A stretch of DNA of 28,198 nucleotides. Source: a bacterium UBA3734. Its GTDB lineage: Bacteria > Bacteroidota > Bacteroidia > Bacteroidales > Bacteroidaceae. The notes beneath the pieces are model-generated. The model saw only the letters and a program-made list of their open reading frames with translations, searched no databases and was not told where the DNA came from. The position numbers and the translations under genes were made by a program. The DNA lies in NCBI GenBank assembly GCA_002372575.1, contig DFHC01000084.1:1-28198 (forward strand). The letters run 5' to 3'. Below, in pieces: positions 25,129 to 28,198 of the stretch (its first letter is position 1; each line of letters starts with the position of its first letter).

Positions 25129-27684
25129 TTATTTCAGCAGATTAGCAATCGTGGCGATGATGGCGGCCAGCGAACCGATACTCGTGGTGATGCTGAGCGT
25201 TTCGGCAATAGTCGTCTTCGAGGCAAGCTTCGAGGGCACGACGATTTCGCAGCCAGGCATCGGCTTGGCATTGTGACCGACCTTTGCCACCGTTCCATTC
25301 ATGTAAATGATGTAGGCCTGACGCTTCTTGGCCTTGCTCGAGAAGCCACCGGCCTGATCGATGTAGTAGCTCACGGGCTTGCCCTTGACGTAGCCCACAG
25401 TATTCGGATAGAGCACCTCGCCATTGATTTTCACGGTGGCTTCGAACTGCGGAACGAAAAGGCGGTCACCCTCGCGCAATACGATGTCTTCCATGCCACC
25501 AGGATTGGCCAGTGCCTTGTCGAGCTCGATACCCACAGGATAGGTCTCGCCCACCTCATATTTTCTCAGCTGCTCGACGTTGCTCATATTGATGAGGTTG
25601 GCATTGCCCGTGCGGGCAGCATGTTCCTGAAGGCTGGCCTCCATGTCTTCGCGGGCTTTCTTCAACACGGCCTCGGCACGTTGGCGCTCCTGCGTCGTAT
25701 AGCGGCGTTCCAGCTTAGCACCCTGTGCGTAGGCACGGTCGTTGATGCCGCCGGCCTCTTTCACGAGGTCGCTCAGTCGCTGGTTTTTCTTCGAGAGCGT
25801 ATAGGTTCCTGCAAACATCACTTCTCCTTCGATGGTGACGTTCTGCTGCTTGTAGTAGCCCGGGCTCTGGCGCACATAGACTTCGTCGAAGGGCATCAGC
25901 ACGAAACCGGGCTCACCATCGATAACAAAACCTTCTTTCAATTCAAAGCTGAAGGTTTTGGCAATGACGCTGTCGGTGACCATGGCCGACGGATTACTCA
26001 CGCGACGCGCCACATCGACCCGCGCCGTCGAGGCGCTTTCGGTCAGGCCGCCCGCCTGCAAGATGAAGTCCTCAATGGTCTCGTTGTCGGCGTACTGATA
26101 GATGCCCGGATACATCACTTCGCCATGAATCGTGATGGTGCGCTCGTTTTGTGCCTCTTGCTTGGTGGGAACGAAGAGAATGTCGTTCTCGCGCAGGGCA
26201 ACATCGGGCGAAGTGCCGTCGAGGATGCCCTTCAAATCGACGCTGAGCACTTCCAACGTGCGGTCGGACTTCATGCGATGCATCACGGCGCGATTGAGGA
26301 AGGCATCTTCCGTCACGCCCTCGGCAGCCTCAATCAGCGTGCGCACGGTGGTGATGTTTCCGCCCAGCTGATACATGCCCCTGCGGAACACTGCACCCTT
26401 CAGTTCCACCGTGTTTTCGTAGCGATCCATGATGGAATCGACCGTCACGGAGTCGCCGTCGGCAATGTGGAAGGTGTTCATCTCGAACTCGCCCACGTTG
26501 AACACGGAATACTGCCGTCCGGTCTTGCGGAACACGCGCACCGACTTCTTGTAGGCGTCGCCCGTGAATCCGCCGGCATATTTGAGCAGCGTGCCCACGC
26601 TCTCGTCTTTCTTCATTTCGTAGAACATCGGGCGCTTCACCTTTCCTGCGATGTTCACCATGCAGTCGTAGGGCTCCACGACGATGAAATCATTGTCGGC
26701 CAGGCGGACGTTGCCCGTCTGCTTGCCGTTGAGGATATAGTCATAGACATCGACCGTCGATACGAGCTTGTTGTTGCGATAGACCTTGATGTTACGCAGC
26801 GTTCCGATGTCGCTGATGCCCTTGGCCATGTAGAGCGCGTGGAACACGGTGGCAAAGGCGGGCAGCGTGATGGTGCTCGGCGCATTCACCTCGCCCATCA
26901 CGTTCACGGTGATGGAGCGCGTGTCGCCCAGCGTGAGTAGCACCTTGCTGCTCTGGTAGCGTGCGCCGAGCGTCTGCCGGACGCGGGCGTTGGCCTGCGC
27001 AACGGTGAGGCCGCTCACGTGGACGGGTCCGAAGCCCTCGATGTTGATGTAGCCGTCAGGGCTCACCGAACTTTCAATCTGCTTGGCCGATGCGCCGTAG
27101 ATGTCGATGAATACGGCGTCGCCCGGGCCGAGCACGTAGTTTTGTGGCGATGCCACGTTCATGCTGGGCTCGAAGGTGAGGTCTTCGCGGTCGAAAATGT
27201 CGCGCCCGAACACTTTTTGCTTCTCTTTCTTGCGCTCCTCGAGGATTTTTTCGAGCATGGCGATGGAATCCACGGGCATCAGTCCGCCCAGCTCCATCTG
27301 CATCTGCAGGAAGTCATCGTCGTCCTCGTCGTAGGTGTGGCGCCACACGCGTTCGCTTTGCACGCGCTGCGAGGTCATTTCCTTGGCCTTCTTCTCCGTC
27401 GTGTTCTTGCGCGTGCGGTCGTTGGCCTTGGTCATGGTTTCGTCGGACACCACGCCCAGTCCGGCCTCCTTTTTCTGGCGGTCGGCAATCTTCTTCACGC
27501 GCCGAATCTGCTGGATGTCCACGCCGCGCTGCATGAGTTTCGTCACGATTTGTTCCTGCGAGGTGCCGGCCTCGTGTTCCTTCATCACGAAACGAATCAC
27601 CTGGTCGTCGGTCATCGACGACTGGGCCACTGCGCTCAGAGGCATCAGCAGTCCCATCAGCATATAGATAATTTTCTTCTTCAT
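25129..27684 (-). CDS. Wza-like polysaccharide export protein with six SLBB-type repeats
   Basis: An 851-residue exported protein, first gene of the operon. The signal peptide (residues 1-20, ending SAVA) has no lipobox cysteine. A charged helical region with an acidic patch (DEDDDD) leads to the polysaccharide-export domain beginning YVLGPGDAVFIDIYG (about 182). Six SLBB-like units start near VNVMGEV, VNIAGKV, VELKGAV, ITIHGEV, VTIEGEV and VKINGEV. A hydrophobic segment ends the protein (SIGSLAAIIATIANLLK). E. coli Wza is under 400 residues and is a lipoprotein; this long non-lipidated form is common in Bacteroidales. The family forms the outer-membrane/periplasmic export channel. It lies 8 bp upstream of the chain-length gene. 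Confidence 0.88.
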   Translation of the reverse strand: MKKKIIYMLMGLLMPLSAVAQSSMTDDQVIRFVMKEHEAGTSQEQIVTKLMQRGVDIQQIRRVKKIADRQKKEAGLGVVSDETMTKANDRTRKNTTEKKAKEMTSQRVQSERVWRHTYDEDDDDFLQMQMELGGLMPVDSIAMLEKILEERKKEKQKVFGRDIFDREDLTFEPSMNVASPQNYVLGPGDAVFIDIYGASAKQIESSVSPDGYINIEGFGPVHVSGLTVAQANARVRQTLGARYQSSKVLLTLGDTRSITVNVMGEVNAPSTITLPAFATVFHALYMAKGISDIGTLRNIKVYRNNKLVSTVDVYDYILNGKQTGNVRLADNDFIVVEPYDCMVNIAGKVKRPMFYEMKKDESVGTLLKYAGGFTGDAYKKSVRVFRKTGRQYSVFNVGEFEMNTFHIADGDSVTVDSIMDRYENTVELKGAVFRRGMYQLGGNITTVRTLIEAAEGVTEDAFLNRAVMHRMKSDRTLEVLSVDLKGILDGTSPDVALRENDILFVPTKQEAQNERTITIHGEVMYPGIYQYADNETIEDFILQAGGLTESASTARVDVARRVSNPSAMVTDSVIAKTFSFELKEGFVIDGEPGFVLMPFDEVYVRQSPGYYKQQNVTIEGEVMFAGTYTLSKKNQRLSDLVKEAGGINDRAYAQGAKLERRYTTQERQRAEAVLKKAREDMEASLQEHAARTGNANLINMSNVEQLRKYEVGETYPVGIELDKALANPGGMEDIVLREGDRLFVPQFEATVKINGEVLYPNTVGYVKGKPVSYYIDQAGGFSSKAKKRQAYIIYMNGTVAKVGHNAKPMPGCEIVVPSKLASKTTIAETLSITTSIGSLAAIIATIANLLK

Positions 27685-27742
27685 ATTTCGTTTTACGGGT
27701 ATCTTACATTATTATAATAACTGAAAATTAACTAAATTGTTG

Positions 27743-27750
27743 CAAAGGTA
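27743..27750 (-). promoter_or_regulatory. -7 box TACCTTTG of the polysaccharide operon
   Basis: The minus strand reads TACCTTTG at 27750-27743, fitting TAnnTTTG, 59 bp before the export-protein ATG. No -33 TTTG stands at the usual spacing. No antitermination gene of the UpxY type precedes the operon, and no invertible-promoter repeats are visible in the short region. Confidence 0.5.
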
Positions 27751-27792
27751 GGCATTTTTTATTGAAAAATTTCATATTTCCCGTTTTTTTCG

Positions 27793-27800
27793 TAACTTTG
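27793..27800 (+). promoter_or_regulatory. -7 box TAACTTTG of the tmRNA gene
   Basis: TAACTTTG on the plus strand fits TAnnTTTG. Transcription would start around 27806, some 30 nt before the mature tmRNA 5' end, so a short leader would be removed by RNase P. It stands back to back, about 42 bp away, with the operon promoter on the other strand. Confidence 0.55.
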
Positions 27801-27837
27801 CACCCGCAAACGACCTTTTCGCAGGTCAAAAAGTCAT

Positions 27838-28198
27838 GGGGTTGACCGGATTTGACGGCGAGATGAAATGGTACGTAAGCACGCGGTGGCTGGTTGGTTT
27901 CCACCTTAATCTGAGCTTTCAAGAAAATAATTGGCAACAACAAGTATGCTCTCGCTGCTTAATCGAAGCATAGTAGATTACGAGCTTTATCCCGCTACAA
28001 GGTAGCGGGACGAGACGTCGCCCCAAGGGTGTGGTTCCGAATCTGAGGACACGGCGGCGCAGGAAAATCGGAAATAGTCAGTGCAGGCCTCGATGCACGG
28101 ATGAAGTTTTAGAGGATAAGGCATCGGTTGGTGGTCCAGGTCTTGCCGGTGCTCGAAAACGAAGGCTGGAATAAGCGTGTAGAAAGCGTATGGTTTCC
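27838..28198 (+). ncRNA. ssrA: tmRNA (partial at the 3' end)
   Basis: The 5' end GGGGTTGACCGGATTTGACG is the conserved tRNA-like start of tmRNA. The tag reading frame is GGC AAC AAC AAG TAT GCT CTC GCT GCT TAA (27933-27962), encoding GNNKYALAA; the YALAA end matches tags known in Bacteroidetes. A perfect 8-bp hairpin (CCCGCTAC / GTAGCGGG, 27991-28009) and further paired segments fit the pseudoknot domain. The window ends after 361 nt, before the T-arm and 3' acceptor strand, so about 30-40 nt are missing. It rescues stalled ribosomes together with SmpB. It is convergent with nothing and divergent from the polysaccharide operon. Confidence 0.93.

Noticed and set aside
25273..26940. A 555-codon plus-strand frame opposite the export-protein gene
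   Set aside because: It is antisense to a gene with unmistakable SLBB motifs. Its His/Ala/Val-rich composition is typical of the complement of a GC-rich coding frame, and it has no domain.
17373..27684. Invertible promoter or phase-variation repeats for the polysaccharide operon
   Set aside because: No inverted repeats flank the promoter region and no invertase gene is close to it; the two recombinases belong to the element.
27728..27943. A 71-codon minus-strand frame across the tmRNA 5' region
   Set aside because: It overlaps the tmRNA and both promoter boxes; no family resemblance.

Overview
The window looks like a piece of a Bacteroidales chromosome, most likely from the Prevotellaceae. 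Four things point there. Several genes are preceded by the Bacteroidetes -7 promoter box TAnnTTTG and have no clear Shine-Dalgarno sequence. The mobile genes carry domain families typical of Bacteroidales integrative elements (DUF1896, DUF3945/DUF4099, IntDOT-like recombinases). A BspA-like leucine-rich-repeat protein ends in the short tail common in Prevotella. The tmRNA tag ends in YALAA. The exact genus is an inference.

Region 1 (1 to about 14.3 kb) is one end of an integrative, conjugative-transposon-like element; its other end lies outside the window. Most genes run on the minus strand: a very large N6-methylase/SNF2-type helicase, a DUF1896 protein, a type IA topoisomerase homologue that seems to have lost its catalytic residues, a DUF4099/DUF3945 protein and a small helix-turn-helix protein. 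Two more small helix-turn-helix proteins run on the plus strand, across a divergent control region with two 15-bp direct repeats. A RhuM-like half protein and two tandem tyrosine recombinases follow on the minus strand. Just upstream of the outer recombinase lies a cluster of GGTAACG heptamers (three direct, one inverted) and nested palindromes, which may be recombinase or excision-factor sites at the element end.

Region 2 (14.3-17.3 kb) holds two tandem BspA-like LRR surface proteins on the minus strand. The downstream one loses its repeat pattern and C-terminal tail exactly where the element begins, so the element may have cut its 3' end. A tiny remnant-like ORF precedes them.

Region 3 (17.4-27.7 kb) is a compact minus-strand surface-polysaccharide operon of eight genes with gaps of at most 13 bp or 4-bp overlaps. 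In transcription order it encodes a Wza-like multi-SLBB export protein, a Wzz-like chain-length protein, a Wzx flippase, an EpsG-type polymerase, a WbsX (GH99-like) protein, a UDP-GlcNAc 2-epimerase, a GT4-like glycosyltransferase and a fucosyltransferase-like protein. Together these can assemble, flip, polymerise and export a polysaccharide by the Wzx/Wzy route. No initiating sugar-phosphate transferase or UpxY/UpxZ-type regulator is visible.

Region 4 (27.7-28.2 kb) is a divergent promoter region followed by the tmRNA gene (ssrA), cut at the window end about 30-40 nt before its expected 3' terminus.
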